The notes under the pieces were generated by a model. It was given only the letters and a program-made list of their open reading frames with translations, made no database searches and was not told where the DNA came from. The position numbers were made by a program, and so were the translations under genes. From Prevotella sp. (GTDB taxonomy: Bacteria > Bacteroidota > Bacteroidia > Bacteroidales > Bacteroidaceae), in contig JAFRRN010000014.1 in NCBI GenBank assembly GCA_017428055.1, forward strand, positions 1-64,000: 64,000 nucleotides of DNA. The letters run 5' to 3'. Positions within the stretch are counted from its first letter, which is position 1. Every line of letters starts with the position of its first letter. Positions 6,974 through 15,216 of this stretch are shown piece after piece.

Positions 6974-7936
6974 ATGTTTATGAAGCAAATTATCATCGCG
7001 TTCGCCGCCCTCATGCCCCTGCTGTCGTGCGGTGGGCAGAAAGAGAAAGAAGTAACTTATGAAAACAAGGAAAATATGGCACTGATTACCTATCACAAAA
7101 TCCAAGTCGAAGACTGTAACGTCTTTTATCGTGAGACCGGAAACCCCGAGAATCCAACCATCCTGTTGCTGCACGGCTTCCCCTCTGCAAGTCACATGTT
7201 CCGTGAACTGATGCCTGAATTGGCTGATGAGTTCCATCTGATTGCGCCCGACTTACCTTCTTTCGGACAAACGGAGAGTCCCAGCCGCGAGGAGTTTGAG
7301 TATTCCTTTGACCATCTGGCTAAGATTGTCGATAAGTTCACCGAGGCAATCGGGCTTACGCGGTTCGCGATGTATGTGTTCGACTACGGCGCACCCATCG
7401 GCTATCGGCTGGCAATGTGGCATCCCGAACGCATCACCGCTATCGTCTCACAGAACGGCAACATGTACGAAGAGGGCTTGGGCAAGAAGTGGGAGGTCCG
7501 CAAGGAGTACTGGAAGAATCCTACGCCGGAGTTGCGCCAGCAGTTCTCGTCGGCCTTTGCCTTAGAGACCATCATCGGACAGTACACCTTCGGTACGCCC
7601 GAGGGCAGCGTAGGTCCCGATGGCTACAGCCTCGATTATTATTACGTGAACTTACCTGGCCGCGCAGAGATGCAGAATGACCTCATCCTCGACTACCGCA
7701 CGAATGTAGCCCTATACCCCGACTTCCAAAAATACCTGCGTGAAAACCAGCCTCCCCTACTCGCCGTCTGGGGCGAGAACGATCCGAGTTTCATTCCCGA
7801 GGGTGCCAAAGCATTTAAGCGCGACCTACCAAACGCAGAGATACACTTTGTTCCCAGTGGGCACTTCGCCCTCGAAAGCCATCATACGGAAATTGCCCAA
7901 CTTATGCGCGAGTTTTTGAAAAGAGCCATTAAGTAG
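6974..7936 (+). CDS. Lipoprotein alpha/beta hydrolase, dehalogenase-like
   Basis: A 320-residue hydrolase with a lipoprotein signal (residues 1-19, lipobox LLSC with C19). The mature part follows the haloalkane dehalogenase/epoxide hydrolase pattern: oxyanion loop HGFP (67-70), nucleophile-elbow Asp137 in VFDYGAPIG instead of Ser, acid Asp270 in WGEND, and base His297 in SGHFAL. An Asp nucleophile means ester-intermediate hydrolysis of a C-halogen, epoxide or similar bond rather than simple esterase chemistry. The residues after the lipid Cys are lysine/glutamate-rich and do not show the acidic surface-export tag of Bacteroidetes, so I expect a periplasmic side. Co-transcribed with the acetyltransferase. 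Confidence 0.85.
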   Translation: MFMKQIIIAFAALMPLLSCGGQKEKEVTYENKENMALITYHKIQVEDCNVFYRETGNPENPTILLLHGFPSASHMFRELMPELADEFHLIAPDLPSFGQTESPSREEFEYSFDHLAKIVDKFTEAIGLTRFAMYVFDYGAPIGYRLAMWHPERITAIVSQNGNMYEEGLGKKWEVRKEYWKNPTPELRQQFSSAFALETIIGQYTFGTPEGSVGPDGYSLDYYYVNLPGRAEMQNDLILDYRTNVALYPDFQKYLRENQPPLLAVWGENDPSFIPEGAKAFKRDLPNAEIHFVPSGHFALESHHTEIAQLMREFLKRAIK

Positions 7937-7969
7937 TTCCTGCCATTCTCAGGAAAACTCCAAAAATCT

Positions 7970-8010
7970 CTCCCGCATTACGTGAATGCGGGAGATTTTT
8001 CATACCTTTG
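7970..8010 (+). promoter_or_regulatory. Second terminator-plus-promoter composite
   Basis: CTCCCGCATT (7970-7979) pairs perfectly with AATGCGGGAG (7985-7994) and is followed by ATTTTT: a strong intrinsic terminator after the hydrolase gene. Eight nucleotides after the stem begins TACCTTTG (8003-8010), a -7 box that would start a transcript near 8016 for the GH2 gene at 8181. The leader of about 165 nt contains a possible AGCTATGC/GCATGGCT hairpin. Confidence 0.77.
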
Positions 8011-8180
8011 CATTCAGCAAGATAGCTATGCCCCCCGCAGACCATTAGCATGGCTGCGCCGAAGTCCGTAACCAGTTCGTTGTTCGCGAGGAAATCATGA
8101 GAGATTGGACCTAACGATGGTTGTGGCTGAAAGAATAACATAAAGACAAAGCAATAAGGAAAACAAACTGAAAGATATAT

Positions 8181-10010
8181 ATGAAGATGAAAAGGGCAAT
8201 TATCGCATTATCCTCCGTAGTTTTAATGACTGTAAACACGGGCATTCAAGCCCAGACGGAAGTGCCAGCTCTGCAAAACGTTTATGCACGGCAGAGTATT
8301 TCACTGGATGGTGACTGGAACTATTTTGTTGACCAGCAGGAACAGGGTTACTACGACTATCGTATGAACCCCACACCTTGGGGCTATTTCCTTAATGCCA
8401 AGATGCAGCAACCGTCAGACTTGATAGAATACGACTTTGACACCTCCCCCACAATGTGTGTACCAGGCGACTGGAATACACAGTCGGAGCAGTTGTTCTT
8501 GTATGAGGGAACGGTGTGGATGAAACGTGATTTCCGCTATACACCTCGCGAGGGACAACGAGCCCTGCTCTATTTCGGAGCAGTCAACTACGAGGCCATC
8601 GTCTTCGTCAACGGCAAGAATATAGGTCGCCATGTGGGCGGATTCACTCCTTTCTGCTACGACGTGACCGACGTGTTGAGGGAAGGCAATAACTTCGTCA
8701 TCCTGAAGATTGACAACAAACGTCATCAGGACAATGTGCCAACACGCAACTTCGACTGGTGGAACTATGGCGGCATCACTCGCGACGTGCTGCTGGTCAG
8801 CGTTCCAGAGACGTATATCGAGGACTATTCATTGCAGATAGGCAAGACCATGAAGGGCAAGAAGCGTACACTGAACTTCACTCTGGCATTGAATCGCAAG
8901 GCGGCAGGCCGCGAGGTCACGCTCTCCATCCCCGAACTGAAACTGAAACAGAAGTTCGTGACGGATGCCGAAGGAAATATTAACTCCCAACTCTACACGC
9001 CCAACTCTAAACTTCAATTGTGGTCTCCCGAGACACCAAAATTGTATAAGGTAGAGATTGCGTTGGGAAAAGAGACTATCGAGGACGAGATTGGATTTCG
9101 CACCATCGAGACACGCGGACGACAACTGCTGCTCAATGGGAAGCCCATCTTCCTGCGTGGTGTATGTGTACACGAGGAGACAGCATACTCAAACCGCCGC
9201 TGCAACAATGCCGAAGATGCCGATACGCTGTTGAAGTGGGCACGTGACATGGGCTGCAACTTCATTCGCCTCGCCCATTATCCGCACAACGAACACGCCA
9301 TCCGCGAGGCCGAGCGACAGGGATTCCTGCTCTGGTCGGAAATTCCCGTCTATTGGACTATCTCATGGGAGAACGCCGAGACATACGCCAATGCCGAGCG
9401 GCAGCTCACCGACATGATCCGCCGTGACCACAACCGCGCCGCAGTCATCATCTGGTCGTTGGCCAACGAGACACCACACAGCGATGCCCGCGACCATTTC
9501 CTGAGCCGTTTGGCAAAGACGGCACGCGGTCTCGACAGTACCCGCCTCATCTCAATGGCGATGGAGGTGACAGGAGCCTCTAACTACGTGAACCGCTTAC
9601 ACGACAACATGAACCAGTATGTCGACGTGGTCAGCTTCAACCAATATGTAGGTTGGTACCGCGACGTGAACGACGCACCCAAGATGCGATGGGAGATTCC
9701 TTACGAGAAACCCGTCATCATAAGCGAATTTGGCGGGGGTGCCAAGGCGGGCTTGCATGGTGACAAGGGGCAACGCTGGACGGAAGAGTTCCAGGAAAAC
9801 CTCTATCGCGAGAACCTGGCTATGCTCGACAAGATTGAGGGGCTTGCCGGCACCTGTCCATGGGTACTCAAAGACTTCCGCTCCCCCCGCCGTCCGTTGC
9901 CCGGCATCCAAGACTTGTTCAACCGCAAGGGTCTCGTTTCAGATCAAGGCCAGCATAAAAAGGCTTTCTATGTGTTGAGAGAGTGGTATGAAAAAAAAAA
10001 ACAATACTGA
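8181..10010 (+). CDS. Secreted glycoside hydrolase family 2 enzyme
   Basis: A 609-residue GH2 enzyme (beta-glucuronidase/beta-galactosidase clan). A Sec signal peptide covers about residues 1-24, ending near IQAQ. The jelly-roll sugar-binding domain follows (about 35-200), then the immunoglobulin-like domain (about 210-310), then the TIM barrel with LAHYPHNEH, the acid/base E430 in SLANETP and the nucleophile E516 in IISEFGGG. The FGGG after the nucleophile and the short length fit beta-glucuronidase-like GH2s better than LacZ types. It likely acts in the periplasm on plant or host glycans. The last codons contain a run of 11 A (9991-10001). It begins a unit with the next gene. Confidence 0.9.
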   Translation: MKMKRAIIALSSVVLMTVNTGIQAQTEVPALQNVYARQSISLDGDWNYFVDQQEQGYYDYRMNPTPWGYFLNAKMQQPSDLIEYDFDTSPTMCVPGDWNTQSEQLFLYEGTVWMKRDFRYTPREGQRALLYFGAVNYEAIVFVNGKNIGRHVGGFTPFCYDVTDVLREGNNFVILKIDNKRHQDNVPTRNFDWWNYGGITRDVLLVSVPETYIEDYSLQIGKTMKGKKRTLNFTLALNRKAAGREVTLSIPELKLKQKFVTDAEGNINSQLYTPNSKLQLWSPETPKLYKVEIALGKETIEDEIGFRTIETRGRQLLLNGKPIFLRGVCVHEETAYSNRRCNNAEDADTLLKWARDMGCNFIRLAHYPHNEHAIREAERQGFLLWSEIPVYWTISWENAETYANAERQLTDMIRRDHNRAAVIIWSLANETPHSDARDHFLSRLAKTARGLDSTRLISMAMEVTGASNYVNRLHDNMNQYVDVVSFNQYVGWYRDVNDAPKMRWEIPYEKPVIISEFGGGAKAGLHGDKGQRWTEEFQENLYRENLAMLDKIEGLAGTCPWVLKDFRSPRRPLPGIQDLFNRKGLVSDQGQHKKAFYVLREWYEKKKQY

Positions 10011-10079
10011 TTGCCCATTTTATAAGAGCAGCACAGTTATTCTGAAAGGAATCACGTTAAGATGAACATACTATAAAAC

Positions 10080-11963
10080 ATGAAGATGAAAAAGATTCTG
10101 CTATTATTTACGTTGCTCCTCACACTGACGGCTGGAGCGCAACGAGTATATTTTGAGAGCGGTCAACTGGGCATCAGCGGCGAGGAGATGCCTTGGCTTC
10201 TGGACACCGACGGCTCGCAGTACGCCTGGGTTACAGACAAGTACCAATGGGGAAACACCTATTACGATGCCGATGGCGAGATTGTGGTGAAGACAGAACG
10301 TAGGCAGGATGGAGACGACCTCGTGGAAACCTACACCTTCACCAACACGTCGAAACGAAAGGTGACGGTGAAAAACATGGGGATCTATACGCCCTTTAAC
10401 GACAACTACCCCGATGCCAAGACGTGCATGACCTCGCGTTGCAACGTCCACGTCTGGCCGGGCGGCAAGGCGGCATACGTCAATGCCATGCGCATGAGTG
10501 GCGTTGGCCCGCACCTTGGGTTGATGGTAACAGAAGGTGAGATTGCCGACTACGATGTATGGGAACGCGGAGGCAAGAAAGGCATGTCGAACTTCCGCGG
10601 CGTCTTTGCCCTCTGTCCGCCCGACATGACGCTGAAGCCCGGACAGAGCTACCGCCTCACTTGGCGGCTCTTCAGCCATAGCGGCACAGACTTCGACGAG
10701 CAACTGCTCCGTCGGGGCGGCATGGTGGCAAAAAGCGACAAGTATGTCTATGCCGTGGGCGAGACGGCTCGCGTGGATTTCATCACCGATAAAGGCACGA
10801 AGACCATTACGAAGAAGATTACGCACACGGGTGAGGAGCGTGTGGAATACAAAGGTAACTACGCTTCGCTATTGGGCATTAGCGGCGAGCGCGAACTCTT
10901 GGACAAGCGTGTGCGATTCATCCTCGACCATCAACAGATGAACGACCCGCAAGACCCGCGCTATGGAGCCTTCATGGTATACGACAACGAGGGCGACAGC
11001 ATCCTAACCGACGGCTTTGGGCGTAGCGACCTCGACGAAGGCCGCGAGCGCGTGGGAATGGGAATCCTGTTGGCGGAATATTGCCGTCAGCACCCTGACA
11101 CAAAAATGCAGGAGGCACTGCTGCGCTACGCCAAGTTCGTCCGTGAGAAAATACAACAGCCCGACTACACCACGGGGTCGAGCGTGATGCGCAAATCAAA
11201 GAACCGCGGCTACAACTACCCATGGGTAGCCGACTTCTATTTCCGCATGTACCTACTGACGGGCAACAGGCAGTACGCCCTCGACGGCTATGCCACCCTG
11301 CGGGCACTCTACCGCCAATTCGGCTACGGCTTCTATTGCATCGACTATCCTGTCGCCATCGGACTGAAAGCACTGGAACAGGCTAAACTGGCCTTCGAGC
11401 GAGACCAACTGCTCTACGACTTCCGCACCACCGCCGACATTTTCCTGAAGAACGGACTCAACTTCCCCAAGTTCGAGGTGAACTACGAGCAGAGCATCGT
11501 CGCCCCCGCCGTGTGGTTCCTCTGCGAGGTCTACCAGGCAACGGGCGACAAGCGTTATCTAAAGGGAGCCAAGGACATGCTGCCGGCACTGGAAGCCATG
11601 CAGTGGCACCAGCCGTCCTACCGCATGAACGAGGTAGCCATCCGCCATTGGGACGGCTACTGGTTCGGCAAGCGTCAGACATACGGCGATGTTTATCCCC
11701 ACTACTGGAGCTGCATCACCGCAGCCGCCTATCACCGCTACAGCCAGTGCATTGCCGATACCGACCCCGCAGCAGCCCGCAGTTATCACGTTAGGGCCGA
11801 GCAGACGGTGCGCAACAACCTCTCCCTGTTCTTCGAGGACGGCAAGGCGACATGTGCCTTCGTCATGCTACGCCGCGTGAATGGCGAGCCAGCCCACTAT
11901 GCCGATGCCTACGCCAATGACCAAGACTGGGCATTGATGTTCTGGCTGCTGGTGAATGAATAG
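10080..11963 (+). CDS. Secreted six-hairpin-type protein, unassigned
   Basis: A 627-residue secreted protein with a signal peptide at 1-20 (LLTLTAGAQ). The first half (about 20-255) looks beta-rich (YTFTNTSKRKVTVKNMGIY, GVGPHLGLMVTEGEIADYDV). The second half (about 270-627) is helical with many aromatic and acidic turns (YNYPWVADFYFRMYLLTGNR, MNEVAIRHWDGYWFGKRQTY), the look of an (alpha/alpha)6 barrel in glycoside hydrolases or polysaccharide lyases. I cannot place it in a named family. It is 69 nt after the GH2 enzyme and probably acts with it on the same glycan. Confidence 0.75.
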   Translation: MKMKKILLLFTLLLTLTAGAQRVYFESGQLGISGEEMPWLLDTDGSQYAWVTDKYQWGNTYYDADGEIVVKTERRQDGDDLVETYTFTNTSKRKVTVKNMGIYTPFNDNYPDAKTCMTSRCNVHVWPGGKAAYVNAMRMSGVGPHLGLMVTEGEIADYDVWERGGKKGMSNFRGVFALCPPDMTLKPGQSYRLTWRLFSHSGTDFDEQLLRRGGMVAKSDKYVYAVGETARVDFITDKGTKTITKKITHTGEERVEYKGNYASLLGISGERELLDKRVRFILDHQQMNDPQDPRYGAFMVYDNEGDSILTDGFGRSDLDEGRERVGMGILLAEYCRQHPDTKMQEALLRYAKFVREKIQQPDYTTGSSVMRKSKNRGYNYPWVADFYFRMYLLTGNRQYALDGYATLRALYRQFGYGFYCIDYPVAIGLKALEQAKLAFERDQLLYDFRTTADIFLKNGLNFPKFEVNYEQSIVAPAVWFLCEVYQATGDKRYLKGAKDMLPALEAMQWHQPSYRMNEVAIRHWDGYWFGKRQTYGDVYPHYWSCITAAAYHRYSQCIADTDPAAARSYHVRAEQTVRNNLSLFFEDGKATCAFVMLRRVNGEPAHYADAYANDQDWALMFWLLVNE

Positions 11964-12158
11964 TGAGCGTCAGCAATACCTGACCCTCAACTATGCTTTC
12001 AGAAATCCATATTCATAAACCTTTGAGTCCCTATCTTCTTTGCCAACCCTCTCAACTTTTGGCGAAGACTACAATAGGACATGATATTTGCCGACGCAGA
12101 AACGCCCCAAACGCTTGGCAAAGAAATTGTTTACCCTTGGTGCGGCAACCATAAACAA

Positions 12159-12222
12159 TTTGTTTTTGTATGGAAAACAAATTGTTTACCATACGCAAAC
12201 AAACTGTTTACCATACGCAAAC
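12159..12222. repeat. Inverted plus 22-nt direct repeats upstream of valS
   Basis: GTTTACCATACGCAAAC occurs at 12184 and again 22 nt later at 12206. The left-hand copy is also matched in inverted orientation: TTTGTTTTTGTATGG (12159-12173) against CCATACGCAAACAAA (12189-12203), 13 of 15 positions pairing. The RNA could fold two ways, since either direct copy can pair with the upstream arm. It resembles dispersed intergenic elements rather than coding sequence. Confidence 0.6.
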
Positions 12223-12279
12223 AGACGACATTCCCACTCTCCGCATTTCCTCGATGTGCCTTTATTTACAAAGATACTT

Positions 12280-12405
12280 CCACCCGGAAAAGTTCAAATA
12301 ATATGGCTTTTCTCTCGTTTATTCTTAACTTTGACCTTGCGAAGTCGGTTCCACTCGGAAAAGTTCAAATAAATTTGGCTTTTCTCTCGTTTATTCGTAA
12401 CTTTG
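12280..12405 (+). repeat. Duplicated promoter segment, about 54 nt per copy
   Basis: Two imperfect copies (12280-12333 and 12351-12405) share CGGAAAAGTTCAAATA, TGGCTTTTCTCTCGTTTATTC and TAACTTTG. Each copy ends in the -7 box. The distance between copies is 72 nt. Duplication of a whole promoter including upstream sequence is the simplest explanation. Confidence 0.75.
12374..12405 (+). promoter_or_regulatory. valS: Proximal valS promoter
   Basis: TTTG (12374-12377), 20 nt, TAACTTTG (12398-12405): a full consensus match in the second repeat copy. The first copy has the same -7 box (12326-12333) but TATG in place of TTTG, so it is probably weaker. Transcription from the proximal promoter would begin near 12412, giving a 28-nt leader. 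Confidence 0.8.
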
Positions 12406-12439
12406 CATCCGTTTTACGAAAGAGTTATAACAACGTTAC

Positions 12440-15154
12440 ATGGAATTAGCAACAAAGTACGACCCACAAGCCGTGGAGTCGAAATGGTATCAGTATTGGC
12501 TTGACAACAAACTTTTTAGCAGCAAACCCGATAGTCGCGAACCTTACACCATCGTCATTCCCCCACCCAATGTGACAGGTGTGCTTCACATGGGGCACAT
12601 GTTGAACAACACGATACAAGACATCCTCGTGCGCCGCGCTCGCATGGAGGGCAAGAATGCCTGTTGGGTGCCTGGCACCGACCATGCCTCCATTGCCACG
12701 GAGGCGAAAGTGGTGAAGAAACTCGCTGGCGAGGGCATCAAGAAGAGCGACCTAACGCGCGAGGAGTTCCTGAAACATGCGTGGGACTGGACGCATGAGC
12801 ATGGCGGCATCATCTTACAGCAACTGCGCAAGCTCGGTGCATCGTGTGACTGGGATCGCACGGCATTCACGATGGACGAGACGCGCAGCGAGAGCGTCAT
12901 CAAGGTGTTTGTAGACCTTTACAACAAGGGACTGATTTATCGCGGCTTGCGCATGGTGAACTGGGATCCGAAGGCTTTGACCGCCCTATCCACCGAGGAG
13001 GTGGTCTATAAGGAAGAGCAGAGCCATCTCTATCACCTGAAATATTATGTAGAGAATATTGACAATATAGAAAATCTCAATCATTTAGAAAAACAAGGGA
13101 ATATCATCCACAAGGATGAGCGCGGATATTATGCCGTGGTGGCGACCACACGCCCTGAGACCATCATGGGCGATACCGCCATGTGTATCAATCCCAAAGA
13201 CCCCAAGAACCAATGGCTGAAAGGCAGGAAAGTCATCGTGCCTTTAGTGAACCGTGTGATTCCCGTCATTGAAGACAGATACGTGGACATCGAGTTTGGT
13301 ACGGGTTGTTTGAAAGTGACTCCCGCCCACGACACCAACGACTACATGTTGGGCAAGACGCACAACTTGGAGACCATCGACATCTTCAATCCCGATGGCA
13401 CCATCAGTGACGAGAGTCCACTCTATGTAGGCATGGACCGCATGGACTGCCGCAAGCAAATCACGAAAGACTTGCAGGAAGCCGGATTGATGGAAAAGGT
13501 GGAAGACTACACCAACAAGGTGGGCTATTCGGAGCGCAATCCCGACACAGCCATTGAGCCGCGCCTCTCATTGCAATGGTTCCTGAAGATGCAACACTTT
13601 GCCGACATCGCCCTTCCCCCCGTGATGAATGGCGAGATGAACTTCTATCCCACGAAATACAAGACCACCTATAAGAACTGGTTGGAGAACATCCAAGACT
13701 GGTGTATCAGCCGCCAGTTGTGGTGGGGTCATCGCATTCCCGCCTACTATTACAACGAAAACGATGACTACGTGGTGGCAGAGACTGCTGAAAAGGCTTT
13801 GGATTTGGCACGTGAAAAGAGTGGGAACGATGACTTGCAACTATCAGACTTGCGCCAAGACGAGGATGCCCTCGACACCTGGTTCTCCAGTTGGCTATGG
13901 CCCATTTCATTATTTGACGGCATCAACAACCCCGGCAATGAGGAAATCAACTACTATTATCCCACGAGCGACCTTGTGACGGCTCCCGACATCATCTTCT
14001 TCTGGGTGGCACGCATGATCATGGCTGGTGAGGAATACATGGGCAAGTTCCCCTTCAAGAATGTTTATTTCACGGGGATTGTTCGTGATAAACTCGGACG
14101 GAAGATGTCGAAATCACTCGGCAATTCGCCCGACCCACTGGAACTTATCGACAAGTTTGGCGCAGACGGTGTGCGCATGGGCATGATGCTCTCCGCCCCA
14201 GCGGGTAACGACATCCTGTTTGACGAGGCACTTTGCGAGCAAGGGCGCAACTTCAACAACAAGATTTGGAACGCCTTCCGACTGGTGAAGGGCTGGCAAG
14301 TGGCAGACATCGAGAACGAAGCCAATAAGACTGCCGTGGCTTGGTTTGATGCCAAACTGAAACAAGCCAATGCTGAATTGAACGACTTGTTTAGCAAGTA
14401 CCGTATTTCCGAAGCCCTGATGGTGGTGTACAAACTGTTCTGGGATGAGTTCTCCAGCTGGTACTTGGAGATGATCAAACCCGCATACGTCAACGGACAG
14501 GCACAGCCCATCGACCGCAAGACCTACGATGCCACGCTCCGATTCTTCGACACGCTGCTGAAGATGCTACATCCTTTCATGCCTTTTATCACCGAGGCAT
14601 TGTGGCAAGCCCTCTATGAGCGCAAGGATGGTGAGAGCATCATGCGTGAGAAGTTGGAGGTTGCAGTTCCCACGGAGGCAGACACCCAACTCATGGACGA
14701 CATCGAGAAGGTAAAGCAAATCGTATCGGGCGTGAGAATGGTACGTAGCCAAAAGAACATCGCCCCGAAAGAAAAGCTCGAATTGCTTGCCATCAATGCC
14801 AACCATTATGCCGCATACAATGAGGTAATTGCAAAAATGGCCAACTTGAAAGGCATCCAAGTCACCTCAGAGAAGAGTGCCGATGCGAGTGCTTTCATGA
14901 TTGGCACGGATGAGTTTGCCGTTCCCCTTGGCGACTTGATCGATGTGGCGACAGAGATTGCCAAGCAAGAGACACAACTCCAGCATTTGGAAGGGTTCCT
15001 CGCGGGCGTGATGAAGAAACTCTCCAATGAGAAATTCGTCGCCAACGCACCCGAGGCTGTGGTAGCCATGGAACGTAAAAAGCAAGCAGACGCAGAAGAG
15101 AAGATTGCCGCCTTGCGCCAATCCATCGCAGAGTTGAAAGCGGTGAAAAAGTAA
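12440..15154 (+). CDS. valS: Valyl-tRNA synthetase
   Basis: A 904-residue class I aminoacyl-tRNA synthetase that charges tRNA-Val in the cytoplasm. The HIGH-type motif is H50-M-G-H53 in VTGVLHMGH, and the KMSKS loop is near 555-559 in [13 protein letters not shown]. The editing domain contains [12 protein letters not shown] and [16 protein letters not shown]. The anticodon-binding helical domain is followed by the C-terminal coiled-coil arm ([14 protein letters not shown] end) typical of ValRS and absent from IleRS. Length is normal for the family. It is a single-gene transcript between the duplicated promoter and a symmetric terminator shared with rarA. Confidence 0.97.
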   Translation: MELATKYDPQAVESKWYQYWLDNKLFSSKPDSREPYTIVIPPPNVTGVLHMGHMLNNTIQDILVRRARMEGKNACWVPGTDHASIATEAKVVKKLAGEGIKKSDLTREEFLKHAWDWTHEHGGIILQQLRKLGASCDWDRTAFTMDETRSESVIKVFVDLYNKGLIYRGLRMVNWDPKALTALSTEEVVYKEEQSHLYHLKYYVENIDNIENLNHLEKQGNIIHKDERGYYAVVATTRPETIMGDTAMCINPKDPKNQWLKGRKVIVPLVNRVIPVIEDRYVDIEFGTGCLKVTPAHDTNDYMLGKTHNLETIDIFNPDGTISDESPLYVGMDRMDCRKQITKDLQEAGLMEKVEDYTNKVGYSERNPDTAIEPRLSLQWFLKMQHFADIALPPVMNGEMNFYPTKYKTTYKNWLENIQDWCISRQLWWGHRIPAYYYNENDDYVVAETAEKALDLAREKSGNDDLQLSDLRQDEDALDTWFSSWLWPISLFDGINNPGNEEINYYYPTSDLVTAPDIIFFWVARMIMAGEEYMGKFPFKNVYFTGIVRDKLGRKMSKSLGNSPDPLELIDKFGADGVRMGMMLSAPAGNDILFDEALCEQGRNFNNKIWNAFRLVKGWQVADIENEANKTAVAWFDAKLKQANAELNDLFSKYRISEALMVVYKLFWDEFSSWYLEMIKPAYVNGQAQPIDRKTYDATLRFFDTLLKMLHPFMPFITEALWQALYERKDGESIMREKLEVAVPTEADTQLMDDIEKVKQIVSGVRMVRSQKNIAPKEKLELLAINANHYAAYNEVIAKMANLKGIQVTSEKSADASAFMIGTDEFAVPLGDLIDVATEIAKQETQLQHLEGFLAGVMKKLSNEKFVANAPEAVVAMERKKQADAEEKIAALRQSIAELKAVKK

Positions 15155-15159
15155 AAAAA

Positions 15160-15216
15160 GTAGAAAGGTGAAAAGGTGAAGCGATAGTTTTTTACTTTTT
15201 CACCTTTTTACTTTTT
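15160..15216. terminator. Bidirectional terminator between valS and rarA
   Basis: A 19-bp stem pairs 15160-15178 (GTAGAAAGGTGAAAAGGTG) with 15193-15211 (TACTTTTTCACCTTTTTAC), allowing three G-U pairs, with a 14-nt loop and a T-rich tail. It sits between convergent valS and rarA and could serve both directions. A one-armed relative of the left half (AAAAAGGTGAAAAGGCGAAAAAGTG) lies after the acyl-CoA synthetase gene at about 40538. Confidence 0.75.

Larger units (their letters stand above)
11964..12439. other. Repeat-rich valS leader region
   Basis: A 476-nt gene-free stretch. It holds an imperfect inverted repeat plus two 22-nt direct repeats (12159-12228) and a promoter-bearing ~54-nt direct repeat (12280-12405) that ends 35 nt before valS. 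Open frames covering 12081-12449 arise because the repeats lack stops; their translations are composed of the repeated segments and are unlikely to be genes. Confidence 0.7.

Noticed and set aside
7929..8141. Minus-strand 70-residue ORF opposite the 7970-8010 terminator/promoter
   Set aside because: It runs antisense through a terminator and promoter and into the hydrolase gene end; no homology and no start signal.
10104..10826. Minus-strand 240-residue ORF inside the 10080 gene
   Set aside because: Antisense shadow of a secreted protein whose plus-strand frame has a signal peptide and normal codon use.
12081..12449. Plus-strand 122-residue ORF upstream of valS
   Set aside because: The frame is built from the duplicated promoter and repeats and covers both -7 boxes; its translation contains the same repeat twice.
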